In this document: one piece after another, positions 7,252 to 15,179 of the stretch
Layout of the letters: each line of letters opens with the position of its first letter
How positions within the stretch are numbered: the stretch's first letter is position 1
Source: Clostridia bacterium
GTDB lineage: Bacteria; Bacillota; Clostridia; Oscillospirales; Acutalibacteraceae
Assembly (NCBI GenBank): GCA_024404125.1
Contig: JAKSQL010000006.1
Span: forward strand, 1 to 18,998
Reading direction: 5' to 3'
Length of the DNA: 18,998 bases
Program-made: the position numbers and the translations under genes
The notes under the pieces: generated by a model
Told to the model about the DNA's origin: nothing
What the model saw: the letters and a program-made list of their open reading frames with translations, nothing else
Database searches by the model: none

Positions 7252-7809
7252 TTATGCTCTTTCCATATACTCGCCGGTGCGGGTATCTATACGAATAACC
7301 TCACCCTCGTTTATAAAGAGCGGTACTCTTATTTCACAACCGGTTTCAAGAGTTGCGGGTTTAGTAGCGTTAGTAGCGGTGTTACCTGCAAAACCGGGCT
7401 CGGTTTTGGTAACGGTAAGTTCTACGAATGTGGGGGGCTCTACACCGAATACTTTGCCTTTGTAAGAAAGAATTTTGCATACCATATTCTCTTTTACAAA
7501 CTTAAAGTTATCACCGAGTTCCGATGCATTTATCGGAACCATATCATAGGTTTCCTGATCCATAAAGTAATACAGGTCACCGTCACTGTAAGAATATTCC
7601 ATATCCTTGCGCTCTATATAGGCAGTCGGGAATTTAGCGGTGGGGTTGTAAGATTTTTCAACAACCGAACCTGTAATAACATTTTTTGTTTTAGTTCTTA
7701 CAAACGCTGCGCCCTTACCGGGTTTAACGTGCTGAAATTCAACTACCTGAAGAACCTGGCCATCCTCCTCAAAGGTTACGCCATTTCTGAAATCGCCGGC
7801 ACTAATCAT
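7252..7809 (-). CDS. efp: Translation elongation factor P
   Basis: EF-P binds stalled ribosomes and helps form peptide bonds at proline runs. The 185 residues show the three-domain EF-P layout: KOW-like N-terminal domain, then two OB folds ending in the signature TATNATKPATLETG...PLFINEGEVIRIDTRTGEY. The tip loop HVKPGKGAAF places Lys32 where Bacillus EF-P carries its 5-aminopentanol modification. No modification genes are nearby. The start is clear: GGAGG lies nine bases before the ATG. A near-consensus promoter lies directly upstream, and the CD1247-like gene follows after about ten bases. Confidence 0.98.
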   Translation of the reverse strand: MISAGDFRNGVTFEEDGQVLQVVEFQHVKPGKGAAFVRTKTKNVITGSVVEKSYNPTAKFPTAYIERKDMEYSYSDGDLYYFMDQETYDMVPINASELGDNFKFVKENMVCKILSYKGKVFGVEPPTFVELTVTKTEPGFAGNTATNATKPATLETGCEIRVPLFINEGEVIRIDTRTGEYMERA

Positions 7810-7846
7810 AATTGTTTATCCTCCAAAAATTAAATATACTTAAGTT

Positions 7847-7875
7847 ATTTTAAGACCTTTTTATGCTTTTGTCAA
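7847..7875 (-). promoter_or_regulatory. Near-consensus promoter for efp operon
   Basis: The minus strand has a perfect -35 TTGACA (7870-7875), a 17-base spacer and TAAAAT -10 (7847-7852). It fits between the trkH stop (7884) and the efp ribosome site. This is one of the strongest promoters in the window, which suits a highly expressed translation factor. Confidence 0.85.
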
Positions 7876-7883
7876 GTATTTAA

Positions 7884-9320
7884 CTACTTTCTTAACCACG
7901 TGGACGGTGTAAATGCTATTATTAGCGGATATATTTCGAGTCTGCCGAGCAACATCGCCGCAGAAAGCACTAACTTTGTAAAGTTTGAATACGCTGAATA
8001 ACTCATACTCGGCCCTACCTTTGCAAGTCCGGGGCCTATGTTGTTAAAGCAGGAAATTGCCGCGCTTAAATTTGTTTCTATATCAAACGGCTCAAAACTT
8101 ATGAGTAAAAATACCGCTAAAATACATACCATATAAAGACCGAAATAGGTGGCAATTCCGGCGGTGGTTTCTTCTTCAACTGTCTTATCCTCAAACCGCA
8201 CATTGTTTATTGCGTGAGGGTGAATGAGTTTTTTGAACTCACGCCTTGCGGTTTTTATAAGTATTGCCGCTCGGGAAACTTTAAGTCCGCCACCGGTAGA
8301 GCCGGCACACGCACCGAGCATCATTAAAACAAGAATTACCGACTTCGAAAGCACCGGCCATTTATCAAAGTCCACCGTAGAATAACCGGTGGTGGTGATA
8401 ATTGACGCGACCTGAAAGACAGACTCGCGTATGCTTAACGAAAGTGTTTTAAAGGTGTTTATTGCAATAGCAGCGGATGCTACCGCGATTACCGCAAAAT
8501 AGCAATGCAGTTCGGAACTTTTGAATACGGGTTTAAATCTCTTGATAAGTAACAGGTAATAAAGGTTGAAGTTTATACCGAAAAGTATCATAAATACCGC
8601 TATTACCCACTGACAGTATGGGCTGTAAGAAGCAATACTGTCCGCCTTAATTCCGAATCCGCCGGTACCTGCCGTTCCGAAAGAAAGTACAATACTGTCA
8701 AAAATCGGCATATTGCCGAGCGCCAACAGTACAAATTCAAGCGCCGTCATAACTATATATATAAGGTAAAGTATCTTCGCAGTATCCTTCGCTTTCGGCA
8801 CTATTTTACCTACTACGGGTCCCGGCATCTCGGCGCGCATTATATGAATTGAGCGGTCAGACAAGTTAGGTATTACCGCCATAACGAAAACCAAAAATCC
8901 CATACCGCCGATAAAGTGGGTGAAACTGCGCCAGAATAACATTCCGTGGCTTAATGCCTCAACGTCATCAAGAATAGATGCTCCCGTAGTTGTAAATCCG
9001 CTTACCGTCTCAAAAAAGGCATCTACAAAACTCGGTATAAAGCCGGATATAACGAACGGCAATGCCCCGAAGGCAGACACCAAAAGCCATACGAGAGCCA
9101 CTATGGTAAATCCCTCTTTGGCAAAAATGATATGGTCTTTAGGTCTTAAACACAACGTTAAGAATGTACCTAATGCAAGGAGTATCGCCATAGTTATCAA
9201 AAAAGCAAAAAGCGAACTCCACTCGCGGTATATAAGGCAGGTTATTACAGGCAAAATCATAAGTATTGCTTCTATGTTGCAAACCTTGCCAATAGTATTG
9301 AAAACCATCTTAAAATTCAT
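7884..9320 (-). CDS. trkH: Trk/Ktr-type potassium channel subunit TrkH
   Basis: This is the membrane pore of a Trk/Ktr potassium uptake system. At 478 residues it has the four membrane-pore-membrane repeats of the SKT superfamily. The selectivity-filter segments are visible as TTTGAS (110-115), GTAGTGGFG (215-223), TTTGYS (309-314) and NNIGPG (426-431), each with the key glycine. GACAGSTGGGLKVSR (337-350) is the conserved segment that regulates the pore in TrkH/KtrB. The pattern and length resemble TrkH rather than the shorter KtrB. The gene begins five bases after the trkA stop, so the two form an operon, with TrkA as the cytoplasmic gating ring. The stop is TAG, showing that amber is used as a normal stop here. 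Confidence 0.96.
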   Translation of the reverse strand: MNFKMVFNTIGKVCNIEAILMILPVITCLIYREWSSLFAFLITMAILLALGTFLTLCLRPKDHIIFAKEGFTIVALVWLLVSAFGALPFVISGFIPSFVDAFFETVSGFTTTGASILDDVEALSHGMLFWRSFTHFIGGMGFLVFVMAVIPNLSDRSIHIMRAEMPGPVVGKIVPKAKDTAKILYLIYIVMTALEFVLLALGNMPIFDSIVLSFGTAGTGGFGIKADSIASYSPYCQWVIAVFMILFGINFNLYYLLLIKRFKPVFKSSELHCYFAVIAVASAAIAINTFKTLSLSIRESVFQVASIITTTGYSTVDFDKWPVLSKSVILVLMMLGACAGSTGGGLKVSRAAILIKTARREFKKLIHPHAINNVRFEDKTVEEETTAGIATYFGLYMVCILAVFLLISFEPFDIETNLSAAISCFNNIGPGLAKVGPSMSYSAYSNFTKLVLSAAMLLGRLEIYPLIIAFTPSTWLRK

Positions 9321-9325
9321 GAATG

Positions 9326-10684
9326 TTACCTCATAATATCCGATAAATCGTTAAGACTTTGTCCCGCCGCTATAACTATTACTTTATCGCCTGCCAAAAT
9401 CTCATCATCGCCTTTAGGTATAATCGGCTTGCGCTTACGGATTATTCCCGCAATCAGAATATTGGGACGTAGTTCCAAATCTTTAAGCAGTATATGCTGA
9501 TATTTAAAATCGGACTGAACGTTAAATTCAAGCGCCTCTGCCTTACCGTCCATAAGTTTATAAAGTGTTTCAACATTACTGCCCATTGAATTCTGAAGCG
9601 CGCGGGCGTATCTCGAAATAACGTCCGACACGGTGTTTTTGGGCGATACCACACAGTCAAGACCTAACTTTTCCGCCATAACGGTAAGTTCGGCTCTGTT
9701 TACCTTTGCTATTACTTTAGGCACGTTTTGTGACGATGCATAGCAGGAGATTATAATGTTTTGCTCGTCAAGTCCCGTAAGAGAAAGAAATGCATCGGTA
9801 GAGGACAGTCCCTCTTCAAGCAATACCTCCTGATAAGAACCGTCCGAATTTATTACGGTTGCCTGAGGCAGCAAATCGGCAACTTTTAAGCAGGTTTCGC
9901 GGTTTTTATCGATTATTTTTACACCGTTTCCGCCTGCTATAAGCATTTTTGCAAGATAAAATGCGGTAGTGCTTGCGCCCAAAATCATTACGTTTCTCGT
10001 ATGCTTTTGAACTATTCCCATCTTTTTAAGCAAACTTTGGAACTCGGATTTAGGAGCGGTAATACCTATACGGTCACCCGCTTCAAGCACAAATTTACCG
10101 TCAGGAATAATCACCTCGTCACCGCGCTGAACTACGCAAACAAGAAAACTCTGCGCAACCTGTTTCTTTATTTGTGCAAGGGACATACCGACTATCTGAG
10201 TGTCCTGCTTGAGTATTAACTCCACAAGTTCAAAAGCGCCTCTTGAAAAGGTTTCTATATTTACCGCTGCGGGAAGTTTGAGAATGTTGAAAATTTCCTG
10301 CGCCGTTAAAAATTCGGGGTTTATTGTAAGTGACAGGTCAATTTGCTGACGGAAAAAGTTAAGACTTTTATCGTTATATTCGGGATTTCTCACTCTGCAT
10401 ACGGTATGCTCTATACCCATACGCCTTGCAATAATGCAACTGAGCATATTAAGTTCGTCCGACCCTGTTACCGATACGAACATATCGGCACTGTCCGCCC
10501 CCGCTTCAACGAGAGTATCAAAGTTAGCACCGTTACCGCAGATACACATAATGTCATAAACATCTCTTATTTCGGTAATCGCCTGAGGGCTGTTATCCAC
10601 AACTACAACATCGTGTCCTTCCCCTACAAGACTTGAAACTATAGCGGTGCCTACCTTTCCGCATCCTACAACTATTATTTTCAA
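9326..10684 (-). CDS. trkA: Trk system potassium regulatory protein TrkA, double RCK
   Basis: TrkA is the cytoplasmic nucleotide-binding subunit that gates TrkH. Its 452 residues hold two RCK modules. The first Rossmann fold begins VVGCGKVGTAIVSSL with the GxGxxG glycines at 7, 9 and 12 and acidic Asp30. It is followed by a TrkA-C subdomain near 140-215. The second module starts near residue 231 (NVMILGASTTAFYLAKML) and ends in another TrkA-C subdomain near 370-452. The second glycine loop departs from GxGxxG, so nucleotide binding there may be weaker. The start codon is TTG at 10684: AAAAGGAG lies eight bases upstream and no better in-frame start fits, because the Rossmann strand begins at once. 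Confidence 0.96.
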   Translation of the reverse strand: MKIIVVGCGKVGTAIVSSLVGEGHDVVVVDNSPQAITEIRDVYDIMCICGNGANFDTLVEAGADSADMFVSVTGSDELNMLSCIIARRMGIEHTVCRVRNPEYNDKSLNFFRQQIDLSLTINPEFLTAQEIFNILKLPAAVNIETFSRGAFELVELILKQDTQIVGMSLAQIKKQVAQSFLVCVVQRGDEVIIPDGKFVLEAGDRIGITAPKSEFQSLLKKMGIVQKHTRNVMILGASTTAFYLAKMLIAGGNGVKIIDKNRETCLKVADLLPQATVINSDGSYQEVLLEEGLSSTDAFLSLTGLDEQNIIISCYASSQNVPKVIAKVNRAELTVMAEKLGLDCVVSPKNTVSDVISRYARALQNSMGSNVETLYKLMDGKAEALEFNVQSDFKYQHILLKDLELRPNILIAGIIRKRKPIIPKGDDEILAGDKVIVIAAGQSLNDLSDIMR

Positions 10685-10718
10685 TTAAAGCACTCCTTTT
10701 AAAAAACTGCTCACGGTA

Positions 10719-10747
10719 ATTATACTACATATTAAAAATAATTTCCA
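10719..10747 (-). promoter_or_regulatory. Promoter for trkA-trkH
   Basis: The minus strand has a perfect -10 TATAAT (10719-10724) and a TGGAAA -35 (10742-10747) with a 17-base spacer. The leader is about 30 bases. This promoter is divergent from the LCP-gene promoter about 30 bases away. Confidence 0.65.
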
Positions 10748-10778
10748 CATTTTTGATATTATTTTTTTGCTTTTTGAT

Positions 10779-10807
10779 TTGACTTATAAACACGGAGTAA
10801 CTATAAT
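10779..10807 (+). promoter_or_regulatory. Promoter for the LCP gene
   Basis: The plus strand has -35 TTGACT (10779-10784), a 17-base spacer and a perfect -10 TATAAT (10802-10807). A second TATAAT follows at 10812-10817 with no matching -35. AGTAA/TTACT half-sites lie on both sides of the -10 and could be an operator. Confidence 0.8.
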
Positions 10808-10849
10808 TACTTATAATACTTTAAGTTACTTCCGTCAAGGAGGAATTTG

Positions 10850-11857
10850 ATGAGGAAGAAAACCAAAAGAACTTTAATAATCGTTATATCGGTTATTCTT
10901 GCAATCCTTTTGCTTTTAGCAGGTACATTCGCCTTTATGTATTACCGCGGAAAATCGCAGTTCCATAAGAATGACGGAAACATTAAAACCGATACCGTAG
11001 TGCTAAACGATGACGATATTGAGTACGGCGGAAAAATATACTCGCTCAACAAAAACATAGTAAGCATTTTGTTTATCGGTGTTGATAAACAAAATATAAA
11101 CAGTAATTTCGGTTACGGTATGAACGGTCAGGCGGACAGTCTGTTCGTTATGGCAATAGATACTTTAAACAAGACCGTTAAACTTATTCCGATTTCAAGA
11201 GAAACAATGGTTGACGTTGACCTTTACGATAACGGCGGTCAGTACGCGGGTATAAAGAAAGAGCAACTTTGCCTTGCCTACGCATACGGCAATACTGCCG
11301 AGCAGTCAAGTAAGAACGTGCTTAAATCGGTAAGACGTGCGCTATTTGATATAAACATTTCGTCTTACGTTACGATAGATTTAATGGGTGTAAGCAGAAT
11401 GACGGTTAAAATGGGCGGCGTAACACTTGACTGCCTTGAAGAACTTAAAATAAACGGCAAAATACGTCCCGTTGGGGAAACGCTTATGCTTAAAGGGCAA
11501 AGCGCGGTTGACTATATACAAATGCGCGGTGACGATGAGCAGGCAAACAATCGCCGTATGGCGCGTCAACAGCAGTTCTTGTCCGCTTTCGCAAGTGAAG
11601 TAGGCAATCAGATTATGGACGATTTTTCAAAACTCACAACCTACTATAATGCTATGAAACCGTATATGTCCACCGACCTTTCCTTTTCATAGATAGCCTA
11701 TCTTGCCACCAATGTGCTTACAAGAAACATAGGCAGCAGTTTTGACTATAAGTTGATAGACGGCACTATAGCAAAGGGCGAAAAATGGATTGAGTTTACA
11801 CCCGACAGTGAAAGTATTACAAAAGCCCTTATTGATGTATTCTATATGGAAAAGTAA
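10850..11857 (+). pseudogene. LytR-CpsA-Psr (LCP) cell-wall phosphotransferase, interrupted by in-frame TAG
   Basis: LCP enzymes attach teichoic acids or polysaccharides to peptidoglycan on the outer face of the membrane. The product has one N-terminal membrane anchor (about residues 8-31) and an LCP domain from about 72 to 255. Key residues are visible: Asp96 in GQADSLFVMAID, Arg118 in LIPISRETM, and Arg236 and Arg239 in RRMARQQQFL. After STDLSFS the frame meets TAG (11690-11692, codon 281), then continues in the same frame for 54 residues (IAYLATNVLTRN ... VFYMEK) to TAA at 11855. That tail reads as a normal LCP C-terminus. The catalytic core is complete before the stop, so a shortened protein might still work. 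A single base change or a sequencing error would explain it; trkH and the pyridoxamine kinase gene end in TAG, so general amber recoding is unlikely. AAGGAGG six bases before the ATG fixes the start. Confidence 0.85.
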
Positions 11858-11902
11858 TTTTATTTTTTAATAAAAATTCAATATTAAAGGAAGCAATGTA
11901 TT

Positions 11903-13189
11903 ATGAAAAAAATCGGAAAACTTAAACTTGACTACCGCTACGTAATTGTGGCAATCTGCTTTTTGCTTGAATTTACGGCGCTCGGTTTCGTAAGCAGTAA
12001 CAAAAGTTTATATTTAGGCGCAATAACCGAAGCGCTCGGTATAAAACGAAGTTTATTTTCAATAAACGACAGTTGCCGTTTTATTACCACCTCAGTTGTA
12101 AATTTCTTTTTCGGCGCACTTATTAAAAAATTCGGCTCCAAAAAACTTATTGTGGCAGGTCTTCTTTCTCTTATTACAGCGGTACTTATATACGCGTACG
12201 CCACAAATATTTTCGTTTTCTATCTCGGCGGTGTATTTTTGGGCATAGGTTTTGCTTGGACGGGTACTACCGTAGTAGGTTACATAGCAAACCGTTGGTG
12301 CAAGGAAAACAAAGGCACGGTAATGGGTATAATTTTGTCAGCGAACGGTCTAGGTGGTGCGGTTGCCGCACAGATAGTAACCCCCATCATATACCAAAAA
12401 GGCACCCTTTTCGGATACCGTGATGCATACCGTTTAGTTGCCTTATTTCTCGCAGCGGTTGCGGTGCTTACAATTGTCTTTTTTAAAGACAGTCCCACCG
12501 CTTCGGACGATACCGATATACCGAAAAAGAAAAAACCTCGTGGTAACACTTGGTGCGGTATAACCTTTTCGCAAGCAATTAGAAAACCGTATTTTTATAT
12601 TTCGAGTGTTTGCATATTCCTTACGGGAATGTGCTTGCAGGGTGTAAACGGTGTGGCGGGCACCCATATGAAAGATGCAGGTCTTGACGTTGGATACGTA
12701 GCAACAGTGTTAAGTGTTCACTCACTTGCTTTAACCGCCGCAAAATTCCTTACGGGTATAAGTTACGATAAGTTGGGACTTCGCATTACAATGCTTTCCT
12801 GCAACTTTTTCGGTATCCTCGCGTTCATACCTTTAGGGCTTACTGCCCCTACTGCCTCGGGTACGGTATGTGCTATGATATACGGTGTTGCATCTTCATT
12901 TTCATTACCGCTTGAAACCATTATGTTGCCGCTCATCGCGAGTGACCTTTACGGCGAAATTTCATTTGCAAAAATGTTGGGAATTTTTGTTTCGATAAAT
13001 ACCGCAGGTTATGCCGTAGGCGCGCCGCTTTCAAACGCGGTATTTGACCGTTACGGCACATATAAACCATTGCTTTTTGCATCAGCAATATTTTTGGCCG
13101 TAATCGCCGTTATGTTCCAATTTGTTTTAACCGCCGCAGGCAAGGTAAGAAAAGAAGTTGAACAGTCAGCCGATACCGTAAACGCGTAA
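11903..13189 (+). CDS. MFS transporter, substrate unknown
   Basis: This is a 12-helix secondary transporter of the major facilitator superfamily. Its 428 residues form two six-helix halves joined by a charged cytoplasmic loop near residues 198-217 (IPKKKKPRG). The motif-A loop between helices 2 and 3 is visible as GALIKKFGSKK (71-81), with a degenerate copy in the second half at GISYDKLGLR. The general look resembles the oxalate/formate-antiporter-like MFS group of Firmicutes, but the substrate cannot be read from sequence. AAAGGAAG nine bases before the ATG is the ribosome site. It follows the interrupted LCP gene by 45 A/T-rich bases with no promoter or terminator that I can see, so it is probably co-transcribed with it. 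A strong terminator follows. Confidence 0.88.
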   Translation: MKKIGKLKLDYRYVIVAICFLLEFTALGFVSSNKSLYLGAITEALGIKRSLFSINDSCRFITTSVVNFFFGALIKKFGSKKLIVAGLLSLITAVLIYAYATNIFVFYLGGVFLGIGFAWTGTTVVGYIANRWCKENKGTVMGIILSANGLGGAVAAQIVTPIIYQKGTLFGYRDAYRLVALFLAAVAVLTIVFFKDSPTASDDTDIPKKKKPRGNTWCGITFSQAIRKPYFYISSVCIFLTGMCLQGVNGVAGTHMKDAGLDVGYVATVLSVHSLALTAAKFLTGISYDKLGLRITMLSCNFFGILAFIPLGLTAPTASGTVCAMIYGVASSFSLPLETIMLPLIASDLYGEISFAKMLGIFVSINTAGYAVGAPLSNAVFDRYGTYKPLLFASAIFLAVIAVMFQFVLTAAGKVRKEVEQSADTVNA

Positions 13190-13220
13190 CAAAAATGAAT
13201 GCCGTTATCCTTTTAAAAAC

Positions 13221-13260
13221 AACTCGGGAGTGCAAAGATTGCGCTCCCGAGTTTTATTGT
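13221..13260 (+). terminator. Intrinsic terminator after the MFS gene
   Basis: A 15-bp stem with one G-U pair (AACTCGGGAGTGCAA at 13221-13235 with 13239-13253) has a three-base loop. It is followed on the plus strand by TTTTATTG. It lies 32 bases after the MFS stop codon. Confidence 0.92.
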
Positions 13261-13289
13261 TATTAAATTTACCGCTAATCATCAGAGAT

Positions 13290-13330
13290 AAAAAAGTCCC
13301 GAAACGGAGAATTCCGCTTCGGGACTTTTT
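13290..13330 (-). terminator. Bidirectional terminator between convergent units
   Basis: A 13-bp stem with one mismatch (GTCCCGAAACGGA at 13296-13308 with 13313-13325) is flanked by A-runs on the left and T-runs on the right, so it can stop transcription from either side. On the minus strand it ends the NifU-like/GGGtGRT unit, just after the stop at 13342. On the plus strand it backs up the MFS terminator. Confidence 0.9.
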
Positions 13331-13341
13331 GTTTCATACAA

Positions 13342-14355
13342 TTATTTATTAAGCGCTTCTTGAACGGCTACCGCACAGGCAACGGTCATACCGACCATCG
13401 GGTTGTTGCCCGCGCCGATAAGTCCCATCATCTCTACGTGTGCCGGAACGGATGAGGAACCGGCAAACTGAGCATCGGAATGCATACGGCCCATAGTATC
13501 GGTCATACCGTAAGAAGAAGGACCTGCGCCCATATTATCGGGGTGGAGTGTTCTTCCCGTACCGCCGCCGGATGCTACCGAGAAATAGTTTTCGCCGTTT
13601 TCGATGCACCATTTTTTATAGGTGCCTGCAACGGGGTGCTGGAAACGGGTGGGGTTAGTAGAGTTACCGGTAATGGAAACGCCTACCTTTTCAAGCCGCA
13701 TTATTGCAACGCCCTCGGGTACGTTATCGGCGCCGTAGCACTTAACGTCCGCACGGGCACCCTTTGAGAACGGCTTTTCGCTTACTACCTTAACCTCTTC
13801 TTTATAGGGGTCAAACTCGGTTTCAACATAGGTAAAACCGTTTATTCTCGAAATTATGTACGCGGCATCTTTGCCAAGACCGTTAAGAATAACTCTTAAA
13901 GGTGCTTTACGTACTTTATTTGCGTTAAGAGCAATTTTTATTGCGCCCTCTGCCGCCGCAAAAGACTCGTGACCTGCAAGAAAGCAGAAGCATTCGGTTT
14001 CTTCGGAAAGAAGCATTTTGCCGAGATTTCCGTGGCCAAGACCAACCTTACGGTTTTCCGCTACCGAGCCCGGAATACAAAACGACTGTAATCCGACACC
14101 GATATTTGCCGCCGCCGTAGCCGCCGATTTATCGCCGGTGCGCTCTGCTTCTTTAAGAGCAATAGCAGAACCTACGGTGTAAGCCCATTTGGCATTCTCA
14201 AAGCATATCGGTTGAGTTTCCTGAACTATTGTATACGGGTCAATACCGTATTTATCACAGATATCCTTGCACTCGTCTATTGAGGAGATACCGTAATTTT
14301 TAAGAGCGGCTAAAATTTTACTTTCGCGTCTCTCATAACCTTCAAACTGTGCCAT
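13342..14355 (-). CDS. GGGtGRT-family protein (function unknown)
   Basis: I recognise this as the GGGtGRT protein family, named for its C-terminal motif, which is present here as SGGGTGRT with the GGGTGRT part at 263-269. Its biochemical role is not established to my knowledge. The 337 residues contain no signal peptide or clear membrane span. Features visible are an N-terminal helical region (MAQFEGYERRESKILAALKN), a Gly-rich segment GSVAENRKVGLGHGNLGKM near 96-114, and LAGHESFAAAEGAIKIAL near 127-143. The C-terminus is very Gly/Met-rich (HPDNMGAGPSSYGMTDTMGR). It holds nine cysteines, including CFC at 123-125, which could bind metal. It is the second gene of a two-gene unit with the NifU-like scaffold, 14 bases downstream, with AAGGAGGT as ribosome site. 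That pairing suggests a role with iron-sulfur clusters, which is inference. Confidence 0.92.
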   Translation of the reverse strand: MAQFEGYERRESKILAALKNYGISSIDECKDICDKYGIDPYTIVQETQPICFENAKWAYTVGSAIALKEAERTGDKSAATAAANIGVGLQSFCIPGSVAENRKVGLGHGNLGKMLLSEETECFCFLAGHESFAAAEGAIKIALNANKVRKAPLRVILNGLGKDAAYIISRINGFTYVETEFDPYKEEVKVVSEKPFSKGARADVKCYGADNVPEGVAIMRLEKVGVSITGNSTNPTRFQHPVAGTYKKWCIENGENYFSVASGGGTGRTLHPDNMGAGPSSYGMTDTMGRMHSDAQFAGSSSVPAHVEMMGLIGAGNNPMVGMTVACAVAVQEALNK

Positions 14356-14369
14356 AGTAACGTACCTCC

Positions 14370-15071
14370 TTATTCTTTACGCGGGTCGATATACTTAACC
14401 GCGCCGTCTTCTTTATTAAATCTGCCGTAATGACCGATAGATTTCTCGTATGCTTCGTTGGGTTCCATACCCTTTTTGATGAAATCGGTCATCTTGCCTA
14501 ACGAAACAAACTCGTAACCGATAACTTCGTTGTTTTCATCAAGCGCCATTTTAGTGCAATAGCCCTCGGTCATTTCAAGATATCTTACGCCCTTTTCTTT
14601 GGTGCCGTACATAGTACCTACCATTGAACGAGCGCCTTTACCCAAATCTTCCATACCGGCACCGATTACAAGACCGCCGTCAGAAAAAGCGGACTGGCTT
14701 CTGCCGTATGCTATCTGCAAAAAGAGTTCTCTCATAGCGGTGTTGATAGCATCGCAAACAAGGTCGGTATTAAGTGCTTCAAGTACGGTCTTGCCGGGGA
14801 GAATTTCCGCCGCCATAGCCGCCGAGTGAGTCATACCCGAACAACCGATGGTCTCTACAAGTGCTTCCTCGATTATACCGTTTTTAACGTTAAGAGAAAG
14901 TTTGCAGGCGCCCTGCTGAGGTGCGCACCAACCAACACCGTGAGTGTAAGCCGAGATATCTTTAATCTCTTTTGCCTGTATCCATTTGCCTTCCTCCGGA
15001 ATGGGAGCGGGACCGTGGTGCGGACCCTTGGCAACAGGACACATCTGTTCTACTTCTTTTGAAATAATCAT
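14370..15071 (-). CDS. NifU/IscU-like iron-sulfur cluster scaffold, GGGtGRT-partner type
   Basis: This is a NifU_N-type protein, a family in which a small domain assembles Fe-S clusters on three cysteines. In its 233 residues the core is recognisable as LNVKNGIIEEALVETIGCSGMTHSAAMAAEI (about 60-90), matching the NG-I and GC...HSA pattern of IscU around the second ligand, Cys77. Cys49 or Cys56 and Cys106 are candidate first and third ligands. It is longer than IscU (about 130 residues), with an N-terminal lead containing Cys11 and a C-terminal part (TEGYCTKMALDENNEVIGYEFVSLGKM and beyond) not found in IscU. No cysteine desulfurase is nearby. It is the first gene of a bicistron with the GGGtGRT gene, from an extended -10 promoter. 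AAAGGGG lies seven to eight bases before the ATG. Confidence 0.88.
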   Translation of the reverse strand: MIISKEVEQMCPVAKGPHHGPAPIPEEGKWIQAKEIKDISAYTHGVGWCAPQQGACKLSLNVKNGIIEEALVETIGCSGMTHSAAMAAEILPGKTVLEALNTDLVCDAINTAMRELFLQIAYGRSQSAFSDGGLVIGAGMEDLGKGARSMVGTMYGTKEKGVRYLEMTEGYCTKMALDENNEVIGYEFVSLGKMTDFIKKGMEPNEAYEKSIGHYGRFNKEDGAVKYIDPRKE

Positions 15072-15106
15072 ATATGTACCCCTTTCGGTTTAATCACCAA
15101 TTACAT

Positions 15107-15135
15107 ATTATATCAGTAAAGCGAGTAAAAAACAA
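15107..15135 (-). promoter_or_regulatory. Extended -10 promoter for NifU-like/GGGtGRT unit
   Basis: The minus strand reads TGATATAAT, an extended -10 with perfect TATAAT (15107-15112). A poor -35 TTGTTT (15130-15135) lies 17 bases upstream. The -35 lies within the U-run of the ruvX terminator, so the two elements share bases. Confidence 0.7.
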
Positions 15136-15171
15136 TACCTTAATCGACAATTTTTTATCGGTTAAGGTATT
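15127..15171 (-). terminator. Intrinsic terminator after ruvX
   Basis: On the minus strand a 14-bp stem with one mismatch (AATACCTTAACCGA with TCGATTAAGGTATT, plus positions 15158-15171 and 15134-15147) is followed by GTTTTTTA. It begins about nine bases after the ruvX stop. Confidence 0.88.
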
Positions 15172-15179
15172 AAAATTTA

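Noticed and set aside
11690..11692. Amber codon as programmed recoding (pyrrolysine or suppressed stop)
   Set aside because: trkH and the pyridoxamine kinase gene use TAG as a normal stop, no special stem-loop is evident after the codon, and the position is not catalytic.
11858..11902. A/T-rich imperfect inverted repeat between the LCP and MFS genes as a terminator
   Set aside because: The stem is only A/T with a mismatch and there is no GC core, so it is unlikely to stop transcription.
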